A stretch of DNA of 64,000 bases from Flavimaribacter sediminis (GTDB lineage: Bacteria > Pseudomonadota > Alphaproteobacteria > Rhizobiales > Rhizobiaceae), in the NCBI RefSeq assembly GCF_019492055.1, contig NZ_JAICBX010000001.1, positions 434,001-498,000 on the forward strand. The letters are read 5' to 3'. Each line of letters opens with the position of its first letter. The stretch's first letter is position 1. Position numbers and translations under genes: made by a program. Below the pieces are notes generated by a model, which did no database searches, was not told the DNA's origin, and worked only from the letters and a program-made list of their open reading frames with translations. Of this stretch, positions 23,414-33,200 are shown piece by piece.

Positions 23414-24394
23414 TCAGCCGCCATAGATGACGGCGTCGGAAATTTCATAGCGCTCGACGCCGCCGATGCGCAGAAGATAAAGGTCGCCCAAACGCTCATA
23501 GGTTATGTCGAGGCCCGGATCTGTATAGATCGGGTTGCCCTCCCGGAACTCGATGTAGCGCTCGGCGCCCGAGCCGATATCGATCCACACGGTCGCGTTT
23601 CCGTTCGTACCGCGTGAGGCGCGAAAAGGGCATTGCCGCGTTGGCTGTCCGGAAGTTGTCGAGCATGGCACGGCGCCGCTCGACTGCGCATTGGCTGCGC
23701 CCGGAGCAGCGCCTTCCCTGAGATAACGTCCGTTCACCCAGCCGGTGAATTTCTGGTCGAAACCGGCTTCGATCTGGCACCATTTGGAGCTGTCGACCAT
23801 GCGGCATCCAAGATTGCGCGCAGGGTCGCCGTTTTGCAATTCTCCGATGACCTCGGCGCCTGTGCCCGGACCGGCCCTTACATTCAGCGTGTCATTGGCT
23901 GGAACGTTGATGACCTCCCAGAAGTCCGGTCCGCCGGACAGGCCGTCCGCATAGTCCGGGTCGCGACTGGGCGCCTGCGCGGCGTTTCCGTCGATGGTGA
24001 TCTCCAGAGTATAGGGCGTAATCTCGTCGCGGCGGGCTGCGCTGCGCATCATGTAGACGAGGATAGAATAGTCGCCGCTTGCGGCAAGCTCTCCGGAGTA
24101 GTCGTTGCCGCTTGTCGAGCCGATGAACATCGCCGCATCGCCCGGCTGTTTCCCTGGTTCGAATATATTGAAATAGTTAGCGCCATTGCTGGTGTCCATC
24201 CGCACCGACATCGTCTGTCCTTCGGCGGCGCCAACAATGTAAAGCACAGATTCATAGCCCTTGATTTGACCATCGATGGATGTGCCCGTTGTTCCGGCTG
24301 CAAAATGAACAGTTTCCGTGCGCATGTCTTGTGACATTGCATTTCCGGTTAGCAACACCAGAAAAAGACACAAGATAAATTTCAATTTATTCAT
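23414..24394 (-). CDS. Exported SH3-domain protein
   Basis: A 326-residue exported protein. A signal peptide (MNKLKFILCLFLVLLTGNAMS) is followed by an N-terminal beta domain like those of inhibitor-type periplasmic proteins (VHFAAGTTGTSIDGQIKGY). A bacterial SH3 domain near 165-220 shows LNVRAGPGTGAEVIGELQNG, and a C-terminal Cys-containing beta domain ends in a DLYLLRIGGVERYEISDAVIY segment. ATG 24394 has GGAGGG five bases upstream. SH3 domains bind cell wall peptides, which fits the downstream L,D-transpeptidase. Exact role unknown. Confidence 0.72.
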   Translation of the reverse strand: MNKLKFILCLFLVLLTGNAMSQDMRTETVHFAAGTTGTSIDGQIKGYESVLYIVGAAEGQTMSVRMDTSNGANYFNIFEPGKQPGDAAMFIGSTSGNDYSGELAASGDYSILVYMMRSAARRDEITPYTLEITIDGNAAQAPSRDPDYADGLSGGPDFWEVINVPANDTLNVRAGPGTGAEVIGELQNGDPARNLGCRMVDSSKWCQIEAGFDQKFTGWVNGRYLREGAAPGAANAQSSGAVPCSTTSGQPTRQCPFRASRGTNGNATVWIDIGSGAERYIEFREGNPIYTDPGLDITYERLGDLYLLRIGGVERYEISDAVIYGG

Positions 24395-24533
24395 GATTCC
24401 CTCCAGATGTTTGAGTGTAATTTTGTTTTTTGAATTCATTTTTCAAGCGATTCTGAAGGTTTTTCATGTCGCGAATAGGTCTGCATTGATATTTATTGAA
24501 GTAATTCTTTTTCCACGTTAGCGGGCCTGCGTT

Positions 24534-24565
24534 GAAAAGGACGCGTGTCTGGACTGCCAAACGCG
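24534..24565 (+). repeat. Duplicated element, copy 1
   Basis: The first of two 32-base copies. Both begin GAAAAG, contain ACGCGTG and end GCCAAACGC plus one base. Upstream of each copy lies an ACGTTA...GGCCT segment, so the duplication extends further. The copies are 118 bases apart. Confidence 0.55.
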
Positions 24566-24651
24566 AAGAAGCGAGCCGCCAGGTCGAAAAAAATCGAATG
24601 ATTCATTTTTGATTAAGGTCCTGATAACCTTACGGTAACGTTATTGGCCTA

Positions 24652-24774
24652 GAAAAGAACGCGTGGCGGGAACGCCAAACGCTCCGGATCAGGTAGTGCG
24701 TACCGGGGCGCAAATAACCTCCAGATAATGGAGCCGGACCGCGCAGGGTTGTCGCCTTGGCGCGGTTTCTTCTT
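24652..24774 (+). ncRNA. Candidate small RNA with intrinsic terminator
   Basis: Starts with copy 2 of the repeat, whose TGGCGggaaCGCCA is a small hairpin, continues with CTCCA/TGGAG, and ends in a 7-bp stem ACCGCGC (24738-24744) / GCGCGGT (24760-24766) followed by TTTCTTCTT. The plus-strand terminator lies before cobQ with no gene upstream on that strand, so it must end some transcript. No RNA family is recognised. Confidence 0.4.
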
Positions 24775-24826
24775 AATAGATCGACATTCTTCTTGCCTGT
24801 CGCCGCGATGATGATACGCACGTGGC

Positions 24827-26284
24827 ATGACACGGGCGATCATGCTTCAGGGAACGGGATCTGACGTCGGCAAGACGGTGCTGGTCGCCGGCCTTTGCCG
24901 CCTGGCCGCAAATCGCGGCCTGCGCGCGCGACCGTTCAAACCTCAGAACATGTCCAACAATGCGGCCGTCGCGGATGATGGCGGCGAGATCGGTCGCGCA
25001 CAGTGGCTTCAGGCGCTTGCCTGCCGAACGCCGGCGTCGGTTCACATGAACCCGGTGCTGCTCAAGCCGGAATCTGAAACGGGGTCGCAAATTGTCGTGC
25101 AGGGCAAGGTCTGGGGCAAGGCCGGCGCCCGGGATTATCAGGACACCCGTCGACACCTCCTGGAAGCGGTCTTCGAGAGTTGGGAGACGATCCGCGCCGA
25201 CGCCGACATTGTTATCGTCGAGGGAGCGGGTTCAGCGGCGGAAATCAATCTGCGCGGAAACGATATCGCCAATATGGGTTTTGCGACCCGCGCTGGCGTT
25301 CCGGTGGTCCTTGTCGGCGACATCGACAGGGGCGGCGTTATTGCCTCCATCGTCGGCACGCACGCCGTTCTTCCGGAAGAGGACCGGCGCATGGTCGCCG
25401 GTTATCTGATCAACAAATTCCGCGGTGATGTATCGCTGTTCGATGACGGGGTGACGGCGATCAGCCGGCATACGGGCTGGCCGTGTTTCGGCGTTATTCC
25501 CTGGCTTCCGGAAACAGGTCGGCTTCCGCCGGAAGATTCGGTCATTCTCGAAAGGCTGGTTGGCGCCGGCGACGGCGCTTTGATTGTAGCTGTCCCGGTT
25601 CTCGACAGAATCGCCAATTTCGACGATCTGGATCCGCTGAACGCCGAGCCGGAGGTTGAAGTCCGTTACATCAGATCCGGCGATCCCCTCCCCAGGGAAG
25701 CAGGCCTTGTGATCATTCCCGGATCCAAGTCGACCATCGCCGATCTCGCTGCGTTTCGGAGGAACGGTTGGGACCGGGATCTTGTCGGCCACGTCCGGCG
25801 CGGCGGTCACGTCGCAGGCATATGCGGCGGCTTCCAGATGCTGGGTCGCATGGTGCGCGATCCTGACGGAATTGAGGGAGCGCCGGCAAACGCGGAGGGA
25901 CTTGGCCTCCTCGACGTCGAAACCACGATGGAAAAGTCCAAAGCCGTGCGCAACAGCCACGCGCAGTGCCGCATTTTTGATGTGGATCTGACCGGCTACG
26001 AAATTCATCTCGGACGCACGTCGGGACCGGATTGCATCAGGCCGTTCTCGACGATCGATGGTCGGCCGGAGGGCGCAGTCTCCCGGGACGGGCGGGTCTT
26101 CGGCACCTATCTTCACGGACTGTTTGCAAACGACGGTTTCAGACAGGATTACCTTTTCCGGTTGGGGCTGTCACGATCAGGAGTCGACTACAGCGCTGTG
26201 GTTGATGAGGCGCTCGATTCCATCGCTGCACGTTTGGAAACGCTTCTTTCGAAGGACTTTCCCGGATTTGAACAGGGCGCTTGA
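24827..26284 (+). CDS. cobQ: Cobyric acid synthase (glutamine-hydrolysing)
   Basis: A 485-residue enzyme that amidates four side chains of adenosylcobyrinic acid a,c-diamide. The N-terminal synthetase domain starts with MLQGTGSDVGKTVLVAGLCR (P-loop) and FKPQNMSNNAAV. The C-terminal glutaminase domain has LVIIPGSKSTIADL and the nucleophile segment GHVAGICGGFQMLGR, and GTYLHGLFAN near the end carries the catalytic His. The length is normal. The ATG at 24827 lacks a strong ribosome binding site. It is separated from the main cobalamin run by a diguanylate cyclase gene and a riboswitch. Confidence 0.95.
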   Translation: MTRAIMLQGTGSDVGKTVLVAGLCRLAANRGLRARPFKPQNMSNNAAVADDGGEIGRAQWLQALACRTPASVHMNPVLLKPESETGSQIVVQGKVWGKAGARDYQDTRRHLLEAVFESWETIRADADIVIVEGAGSAAEINLRGNDIANMGFATRAGVPVVLVGDIDRGGVIASIVGTHAVLPEEDRRMVAGYLINKFRGDVSLFDDGVTAISRHTGWPCFGVIPWLPETGRLPPEDSVILERLVGAGDGALIVAVPVLDRIANFDDLDPLNAEPEVEVRYIRSGDPLPREAGLVIIPGSKSTIADLAAFRRNGWDRDLVGHVRRGGHVAGICGGFQMLGRMVRDPDGIEGAPANAEGLGLLDVETTMEKSKAVRNSHAQCRIFDVDLTGYEIHLGRTSGPDCIRPFSTIDGRPEGAVSRDGRVFGTYLHGLFANDGFRQDYLFRLGLSRSGVDYSAVVDEALDSIAARLETLLSKDFPGFEQGA

Positions 26285-26405
26285 GGTAAACGCGCCTGGT
26301 CGACGCAAGGACCGTCTGCAGGTGGTTGCTCACGAGATGTAAAGCATTTTAATCTAATTGATATAATGTGCGTATTCTACTATATCCGGGCCGACAGGTT
26401 CGTGT

Positions 26406-27323
26406 ATGACAGATCGGGTTAGTTGTTTTCCTGCTGAGAGCTGTGCGCATCCAAAGAAATTGGTAAAGCAAATCGTGGTCACGAAACCTTCGTCCAACTC
26501 CGTCTCTCGCTTTGTTTCGGGTATTGATCGCGATTCTTTGCCCGACATGAACCTTTCTTTCGGTAATATCGTGCGCAACCGCAGAGGTCTGATCCTGTCG
26601 CGATCGCTCGTCCTCATGGTGGCGATTATCGTCTTTACCCAGATGATCAATACAGTTTTCTTCGCCAGCGAACTGAGAGGCGAGGCGCAGATTGCCGACA
26701 GTCTGCTCACCTTGCGATTTACGGTCGTCGTCGCCATACCCTTTGTTCTCTACATGGTGTTTCTGCAGGCGAGAGCCGACCTTGCTGTGGAATATTTCAG
26801 GAAACTCTCCAGAACCGATCCGCTGACGGGTCTCTTCAATCGCCGCGCCTTTATCGATCTGTTGCAGGAGGGAAGGGTAACGCGGGAAGGTCTCGGAGAC
26901 AGCGCAAGTCTGATGGTTCTCGACATCGACCACTTCAAGCGCGTCAACGACACCTATGGCCACGAGGCTGGCGACGCGGTGCTGATCCAGATGGCTGATC
27001 TTTTTCGCGCAAATCTGCGTCCGGACGACATTATTGGCCGTCTTGGCGGCGAGGAATTCGCGATCGCTCTCAATCGGAGCAGCGCGAGAGAGTGCTGGCA
27101 TGTCGCCCAGCGCCTGCGTCACGAAGTCGAGCGGCATGTTTTCCGACACGAAGACATCGAAATGAAGCTGACGATCAGCATCGGCGCAACGCATGTCGGC
27201 AAGGACGGGGACCTGAGCGACGCCATGCAGGAAGCCGACATGCTCGCCTACAAATCGAAGCGCGAAGGTCGCAACCGCATCAGCTATGGTTCGGACCGGG
27301 TAGATATCCCCTTCGCTGTCTGA
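26406..27323 (+). CDS. GGDEF-domain diguanylate cyclase
   Basis: A 305-residue protein with an N-terminal region holding two membrane segments (SLVLMVAIIVFTQMINTVFF and FTVVVAIPFVLYMVFL) and a C-terminal GGDEF domain from about residue 140. The active-site loop reads GRLGGEEFAI and the RPDD inhibitory (I-site) motif lies five residues before it, so it should be an active cyclase with product feedback. The start could also be ATG 26547. It makes cyclic-di-GMP at the membrane. It sits between cobQ and the cobalamin riboswitch with no obvious link to B12. Confidence 0.85.
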   Translation: MTDRVSCFPAESCAHPKKLVKQIVVTKPSSNSVSRFVSGIDRDSLPDMNLSFGNIVRNRRGLILSRSLVLMVAIIVFTQMINTVFFASELRGEAQIADSLLTLRFTVVVAIPFVLYMVFLQARADLAVEYFRKLSRTDPLTGLFNRRAFIDLLQEGRVTREGLGDSASLMVLDIDHFKRVNDTYGHEAGDAVLIQMADLFRANLRPDDIIGRLGGEEFAIALNRSSARECWHVAQRLRHEVERHVFRHEDIEMKLTISIGATHVGKDGDLSDAMQEADMLAYKSKREGRNRISYGSDRVDIPFAV

Positions 27324-27388
27324 CCGAATTCCCGCCTCCCCGGCGTTCTTGATTGACAGCAGGTCGCCTGGCGCAATAATGATAATTT

Positions 27389-27692
27389 ACGAATGGTCCC
27401 GAAAGGCATAGCCGGAAGGGATCAAGAGGGAATGCGACGGGTGGACCCAAACAGGGCGCCTTAATCGCAGCCGACCCCGCGACTGTAGAGCGGATAGGCG
27501 ATCCCGGCCGTTTGTGGGATGCGCGGTGCGCTTAATACGAACGGAAAGCCACTGAAGTGGCGGCGCCATGAACCGACGGACGCCTCTAATCGTCTGCGAA
27601 TCGTCCGTTTGGCGCCGCCGATTTCGGGAAGGCGAGGGTGAGCCTGGCAGTTTTGTGCTGCCGATCCGTGAGCCAGGAGACCTGCCATTCGT
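27389..27692 (+). promoter_or_regulatory. Cobalamin riboswitch upstream of cbtB
   Basis: The conserved 3' B12 box AGCCAGGAGACCTGCC is at 27671-27686. Further upstream are the conserved GAGGGAATGC, CCCCGCGACTGT, AAGCCACTG and GGGAAGGCGAGG segments in canonical order. ACGAATGG (27389-27396) pairs with CCATTCGT (27685-27692) to close the P1 stem. A long extra hairpin is present at 27559-27619. It should turn off the cbtBA operon, and perhaps the genes after it, when adenosylcobalamin is plentiful. GGGC/GCCC (27696-27707) just after it, followed by GCATTTT, may be part of the expression platform. Confidence 0.9.
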
Positions 27693-27744
27693 GACGGGCA
27701 ATGCGCCCGCATTTTGGGAATACGAGCCAGTCACGGAGGTTGCA

Positions 27745-27924
27745 ATGGCTAACAAGACGATCAAGACGCACACAATCGGTGCAGCGGGACAGCGCATCAC
27801 GATAGCCGTAACGGCTTTGATTGTAGGCGCATTTTTCATTTTCGGAGCGGGTCTGGCCAATTCGGCGGTCCTGCACGACACAGCTCACGACGCCCGCCAC
27901 GCTTACGGCTTTCCTTGCCACTAA
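27745..27924 (+). CDS. cbtB: CbtB, cobalt transporter subunit
   Basis: A 59-residue single-span membrane protein of the CbtB family. One hydrophobic segment (ITIAVTALIVGAFFIFGAGLA) precedes a metal-binding C-terminus HDTAHDARHAYGFPCH, the family hallmark. With CbtA it forms a predicted cobalt transporter under B12 riboswitch control. The start is ATG 27745 with GGAGG upstream; longer forms of the frame would run into the riboswitch. Confidence 0.9.
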   Translation: MANKTIKTHTIGAAGQRITIAVTALIVGAFFIFGAGLANSAVLHDTAHDARHAYGFPCH

Positions 27925-27936
27925 GGAGTAGCTGAA

Positions 27937-28674
27937 ATGATGGTGCGTTATCTTCTTGCCGCCTTGGTGGCAGGACTGATCGCTGGTGTTTTCATGAGCG
28001 TCGCCCAGGAAATCAAGGTTACGCCGCTGATCCTGCATGCCGAAGAATTCGAGAATGTCGGCGGGGCCCATGTCGAGCAAAGTTTGGCGCCGCGCGGATC
28101 GTCGATCTTGGCGCTTGCAGATTTTTTGAATCCCGTGACCAGTGCACATGCTCACGAGGGTGCAGACGGCGGCTCTCTGTTTGGTCTCGATCGGCTTGGG
28201 GGAACGATACTTGCCAATCTCGTTGTGGGAGCGGGCTACGGCTTGATTCTGTTGGCTGCTGTCTTGCTGACGGGAATCCCTATAACAGCGAAAACAGGCG
28301 TTCTGTGGGGCGCTGCAGGGTGGTTGACATTCCAGTTTCTCCCGGCGCTTGGCCTTCCGCCTGAACTTCCGGGTTTCCCCGCCGTGGACCTCGCCGATCG
28401 ACAGGTCTGGTGGATCGCCACGGTCCTTCTGTCGGCAGCCGGTCTGTACTTGCTGGTCGCACGATCCGAGATATGGGCCAAGGTCCTGGGCGTTGTGGTT
28501 CTTGCCTTGCCGCATGTTTATGGCGCTCCCCAACCCGAGATCATTAGCAGCGATGTGCCGGCGCTGCTCGCCGCCGAGTTCGCCGTGGCGGCGCTTGCCA
28601 CGACGGCGTTTTTCTGGGTTGTTCTTGGTCTGCTGATGGGGGCGGCCATGGACAGGCTGGAAGAAGGAGCGTGA
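27937..28674 (+). CDS. cbtA: CbtA, cobalt transporter subunit
   Basis: A 245-residue polytopic membrane protein of the CbtA family. Several hydrophobic segments are visible, starting with [21 protein letters not shown] and ending with [21 protein letters not shown]. It is the membrane channel-like partner of CbtB for predicted cobalt uptake. It begins 12 bases after cbtB with an AAGGAG-type site, and its stop overlaps the cobU start by four bases (GTGA), so it is translationally coupled to corrin biosynthesis. Confidence 0.9.
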   Translation: MMVRYLLAALVAGLIAGVFMSVAQEIKVTPLILHAEEFENVGGAHVEQSLAPRGSSILALADFLNPVTSAHAHEGADGGSLFGLDRLGGTILANLVVGAGYGLILLAAVLLTGIPITAKTGVLWGAAGWLTFQFLPALGLPPELPGFPAVDLADRQVWWIATVLLSAAGLYLLVARSEIWAKVLGVVVLALPHVYGAPQPEIISSDVPALLAAEFAVAALATTAFFWVVLGLLMGAAMDRLEEGA

Positions 28675-29195
28675 AGAAAGGACCGGGGTCGGTTCTGGTC
28701 CTCGGCGGCGCCCGATCAGGCAAGTCGCGCTTTGCTGAGAGGCTGGTCGACGCGTCCGGACTAGGCGCTGTCTATGTCGCAACGGCGCGCCTTGGCGAAG
28801 ACGAAGAAATGACGACGCGTATCGACCATCACCGCGCGCGTCGCGGCCCGGACTGGACGACGCTGGAAGAGCCTCTCCTGCTGCCCGAATTGCTTGTTCG
28901 AGAAGCGGGCGGAGACAGGGTGATCCTCGTGGACTGCCTGACGCTCTGGATCACAAATCTGATGCTGGAAGCGTTGGACGTCGAGGCGCGATGCGACGAG
29001 CTCGCGGAGCGCGTGGCAAACTTGCCGGGAATCATCATCCTGGTTTCCAACGAAGTCGGCATGGGCATCGTGCCTGAAAACCGCATGGCTCGGGACTTCC
29101 GGGATCATGCCGGGCGGCTGCACCAAAAACTGGGAGAGGTGGTCGACGAGGTCTATCTCGTCGCGGCCGGGCTTCCCATGAAACTGAAGGGTTGA
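28671..29195 (+). CDS. cobU: Adenosylcobinamide kinase / adenosylcobinamide-phosphate guanylyltransferase
   Basis: A 174-residue bifunctional enzyme with the P-loop [16 protein letters not shown] and the [16 protein letters not shown] segment containing the GMP-accepting His. It phosphorylates adenosylcobinamide and then makes GDP-cobinamide for lower-ligand attachment. It starts with GTG overlapping cbtA's TGA. The cobalamin synthase and DMB phosphoribosyltransferase genes that usually follow are not in this window. Confidence 0.93.
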   Translation: MKKGPGSVLVLGGARSGKSRFAERLVDASGLGAVYVATARLGEDEEMTTRIDHHRARRGPDWTTLEEPLLLPELLVREAGGDRVILVDCLTLWITNLMLEALDVEARCDELAERVANLPGIIILVSNEVGMGIVPENRMARDFRDHAGRLHQKLGEVVDEVYLVAAGLPMKLKG

Positions 29196-29200
29196 GCGCT

Positions 29201-30274
29201 ATGCAAGGCGAAAAAATTCCCGCTACGGTGATTACCGGATTTCTGGGCGCCGGAAAGACGACGATGATCCGCAATATGCTGACCGCCGCCAATGGGCGCC
29301 GGATTGCGCTGATTATCAACGAGTTCGGCGACCTCGGGGTCGATGGCGAGGTGCTGAAAGGCTGCGGCATCGAGAATTGCGGCGACGATGACATCGTCGA
29401 ACTGAACAATGGCTGCATCTGCTGCACGGTCGCCGACGATTTCATCCCAGCCATGGAAAAACTGCTCGAACGCGAGGAAAGGCCCGATCATATCGTTATC
29501 GAGACTTCTGGTCTCGCGCTGCCTCAGCCGCTGGTCGCCGCATTCAACTGGCCGGGCATCAAGACGCGGGTTACCGTCGACGGCGTGGTGACGGTTGTCG
29601 ACAGCGCGGCCGTGTCGGCGGGTCGGTTCGCCGACGATCATGACCGTGTGGATGCACAGCGGCAAGCCGATGAATCGCTTGATCATGAGAGCCCGCTGGA
29701 AGAACTTTTCGAGGACCAATTGACCGCGGCGGATCTGATCGTGCTCAACAAGGCCGACCTCCTGGACGAGCCCGGCATAGAGGCGGTGCGGGTCGAAGTC
29801 GCCGGTCGCGCCAGCCGCAAGACAGCGATGATTGTTTCGCGCAATGGCGAGGTCTCAAACGATGTGCTGCTGGGTCTTGGTTCAGCGACCGAGGACGAGA
29901 TCTCCAAGCGCAAATCGCATCATGAAATCGAACATGAGAATGGCGGAGACCACGATCACGACCATGACGAATTCGAAAGCTTCGTGATCGAGTTTGGCGA
30001 TCTGCCGGATCCGGACGGATTTGCGCGCATGCTTGAGTCCATTATCTCGGATCACGACATTCTTCGGGTCAAGGGCTTTGTTTCGGTGCCGGGCAAGGCC
30101 ATGCGTCAGGTCATCCAGTGCGTGGGCGCGCGTATGGACCGGTACTACGATCGCCCGTGGAAGTCGGGAGAAGGGAAAAACTCTCGTCTCGTTGTTATTG
30201 GACTGCACGACATGGATCGGACAGCTATAACCGAAGCGATCGCACACGCGGCGGGAACACCAGCGCAGGCTTAG
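29201..30274 (+). CDS. cobW: CobW, G3E-family GTPase metal chaperone
   Basis: A 357-residue G3E GTPase. The P-loop is GFLGAGKTT near the N-terminus, the metal-binding motif is CICC, and the guanine-specificity motif is NKAD. A His/Asp-rich stretch (HHEIEHENGGDHDHDHDE) joins the GTPase to the C-terminal CobW domain and could bind cobalt or zinc. CobW is thought to deliver cobalt to CobN. I take ATG 29201 over the in-frame TTG at 29192. The gene ends two bases before cobN. Confidence 0.93.
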   Translation: MQGEKIPATVITGFLGAGKTTMIRNMLTAANGRRIALIINEFGDLGVDGEVLKGCGIENCGDDDIVELNNGCICCTVADDFIPAMEKLLEREERPDHIVIETSGLALPQPLVAAFNWPGIKTRVTVDGVVTVVDSAAVSAGRFADDHDRVDAQRQADESLDHESPLEELFEDQLTAADLIVLNKADLLDEPGIEAVRVEVAGRASRKTAMIVSRNGEVSNDVLLGLGSATEDEISKRKSHHEIEHENGGDHDHDHDEFESFVIEFGDLPDPDGFARMLESIISDHDILRVKGFVSVPGKAMRQVIQCVGARMDRYYDRPWKSGEGKNSRLVVIGLHDMDRTAITEAIAHAAGTPAQA

Positions 30275-30276
30275 AC

Positions 30277-33200
30277 ATGCACCTTCTGGTCGCGCAGAAA
30301 GGATCGATAGCAGATGGCGACGAGGCGATTGATCTCGCCCAGTCGCCGGCCGACATGATCGTTCTGTCGGCCGCCGATACCGAACTGGCGAGCCTCGCTG
30401 AAGCGCGAAAAATGCGCGAAGATGAGGCGCCTCGACTACGCCTTGCCAGTCTGATGCAGCTCAGGCATCCGATATCTGTCGACGCGTATCTGGAAAAGAC
30501 CGCCGGCCATGCACGGCTTATCGTTGTGCGCGCGCTCGGCGGCGCGAGCTATTTTTCCTACGCGCTGCAGTCTCTTCATGCGCTGTGTTTCGAACGCGGC
30601 ATTGCGCTGGCGGTGCTTCCAGGCGACGACAAGCCGGATCCCGGGCTGCTGGAATACGGAACCCTGCCTCACGCAGATGCAAATGCTCTCTGGTCATATC
30701 TCGTTGAGGGCGGGATCGAGAACGCCGGCCGCTTCCTGGATTTCGCCAGAGCACTGCTCACAGGAGACGAGAAGCCTGGACCTGCGGTTCCGCTATTAAA
30801 AGCTGGCCTCTGGTGGCCGGGGCGAGACATTCGCCATGTCGATGACATCATCGACACTGGATCGGAGAAGGCTGTTGCGGCGATATGCTTTTATCGGGCG
30901 CTCGTGCAAGCGGGGCAGACGAAACCCGTCGAAGCTCTGATCGATGCGTTGCAGGAACAAGGCCTGCAGCCCATGCCGATTTATGTTGGCAGCCTCAAGG
31001 ACCCGGTTTGTGCAGCTACGGTCAGCGCGCTTTTCGAAGCCGCTCTGCCAGACATCGTCATCAACGCAACCGGCTTCGCCGTCTCGTCGCCGGGCGGCGA
31101 TCGGCGCCCGACCGGGCTGGAATCGACCGGCGCGCCGGTTCTCCAGGTTGTGCTGTCCGGATCGACAGTCGAGAGTTGGCAATGCTCTGCGCAGGGGCTT
31201 ACGGCGCGTGATCTGGCGATGAATGTGGCGCTGCCCGAGGTCGATGGCCGGATACTGTCGCGCTCCATCTCGTTCAAATCGGCCGGTATATGGGACGAGG
31301 CGGTCGAGACCAACATCGTCACGCACCAACCGGTCGCTGATCGAGTCGCATTTGCGGCCCGGCTTGCCAGGAGTTGGGCGCAACTTCGCCGCAAGCAGCC
31401 TCAGGATCGCCGTGTCGCGCTCATTCTTGCCAATTACCCCAACAGGGACGGCCGGCTCGGCAACGGCGTCGGGCTCGATACCCCGGCCGGAACGGTCGTA
31501 GTTCTGAACGCCATGCGACAGGCGGGTTACAATGTTGACGCGGTTCCCGCCGACGGCAACGCGCTGATGAACCTGCTGATGGCGGGTCCTACAAATGCGG
31601 CGATCGACGCGCGCGAAATCCGCGAGACGCTACCCTTGGAGGCCTATCGTCTTTTCTATGACGCGCTGCCGGACAAGATCCGGAAGGAAGTCGCCGACCG
31701 CTGGGGCGGTCCAGAGCGCGATCCCTTCTATCGCGGAGGCAGTTTCGCTCTTCCACTGATGCGTCTTGGCGAGACCGTGATCGGCGTCCAGCCGGCGCGC
31801 GGGTACAATATCGATCCGAAAGAGACCTATCATTCGCCGGATCTTGTTCCTCCGCATGGCTATATCGCTTTCTATGCCTGGCTGCGTGACAGTTTTGGCG
31901 CGGATGTCATCGCGCATATGGGCAAACACGGTAACCTTGAGTGGCTGCCGGGAAAGGCGCTGGCGCTGTCCGCCGAATGCTGGCCGGACGCGTTGCTTGG
32001 CCCGACGCCGCATGTCTATCCTTTTATCGTGAATGATCCAGGCGAAGGGACACAGGCGAAACGGCGCACGGCCGCTGTTATCATTGATCACCTGACGCCG
32101 CCGCTTACGCGTGCTGAATCCTATGGCGCGCTGAAGGATCTTGAGGCGCTTGTCGACGAATATTACGAGGCTTCCGGCAGTGATCCGCGTCGCCTAAAGC
32201 TCTTGAAATCCCGTATTCTCGATCTTGTCCGCGATATCGGTCTTGATTTGGACGTAGGCATCGCGGGTGGCGACAGTGACGATGCGGCGCTCGAAAAGCT
32301 GGACGCCTATCTGTGCGATCTCAAGGAAATGCAGATCAGGGATGGTCTGCACATTTTCGGCAAATCTCCGGAAGGACGGCTGCTTGATGACCTTGTCACC
32401 GCTCTTGTGCGGGTTCCAAGAGGTGCGGGAGAAGGCGCTGACGCAAGTCTGCAGCGGGCGATCGCAGAAGATCTGGGCCTCGACTTCGACCCGCTCGATT
32501 GTCCAATGGGCGCGCCCTGGGAAGGGCTGCGCCCGGACCTACTCGCGCGACAATCCGACGATGCCTGGCGCACGAATGGCGATGCCGTGGAGCGGATCGA
32601 ACGGCTTGCGACCGGGCTCGTCTCCGGTTCTGTTTCTTGTCCTGTGGAGTGGGGCGCCACAAGCGCGGTGCTGCGTGGCGTCAAGGATGCGGTAAAGCCA
32701 TCGGTGCGCGCTTGCGGGGCGGCGGAGTTAGGGGGCTTTTTAAAGGCGCTCTCCGGCCGTTTTGTCGATCCGGGACCATCCGGCGCGCCGACGCGCGGCA
32801 AGCCGGAAGTTCTGCCCACAGGCCGCAATTTCTATTCCGTGGACAGCCGTAGCGTGCCGACGGAAACCGCCTGGGAACTTGGTCGCAAATCCGCCGAGAT
32901 GCTGATTACCCGCTATACACAGGACAATGGAGAATGGCCGACATCCTTCGGGCTCACCGCATGGGGCACATCGAACATGCGCACCGGTGGCGACGACATC
33001 GCACAGGCCCTGGCGCTGATTGGCGTCAAGCCACTCTGGGACAGGTCTTCCCGCCGTGTGACCGGATTCGAGATCACGCCGATCGCCAAACTCGGCCGGC
33101 CGCGCGTCGATGTGACATTGCGGATCTCCGGCTTCTTTCGCGACGCCTTCCCGGATCAGATTGCACTGTTCGACAAGGCGATCCGCGCCGTTGGCGCGCT

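Larger units (their letters stand above)
24395..24826. other. Intergenic region with duplicated element and terminator
   Basis: About 430 bases without a protein gene. It holds the promoter region of the SH3 gene, two imperfect copies of a 32-base element (24534-24565 and 24652-24683, 26 of 32 identical) and a strong terminator at 24738-24774. The second copy, a CTCCA/TGGAG hairpin and the terminator together look like a small RNA gene of about 120 bases. Confidence 0.45.

Noticed and set aside
30118-30276. An N-terminal extension of CobN upstream of 30277
   Set aside because: This stretch overlaps the cobW coding region in another frame and is not CobN-like. ATG 30277 sits two bases after the cobW stop.
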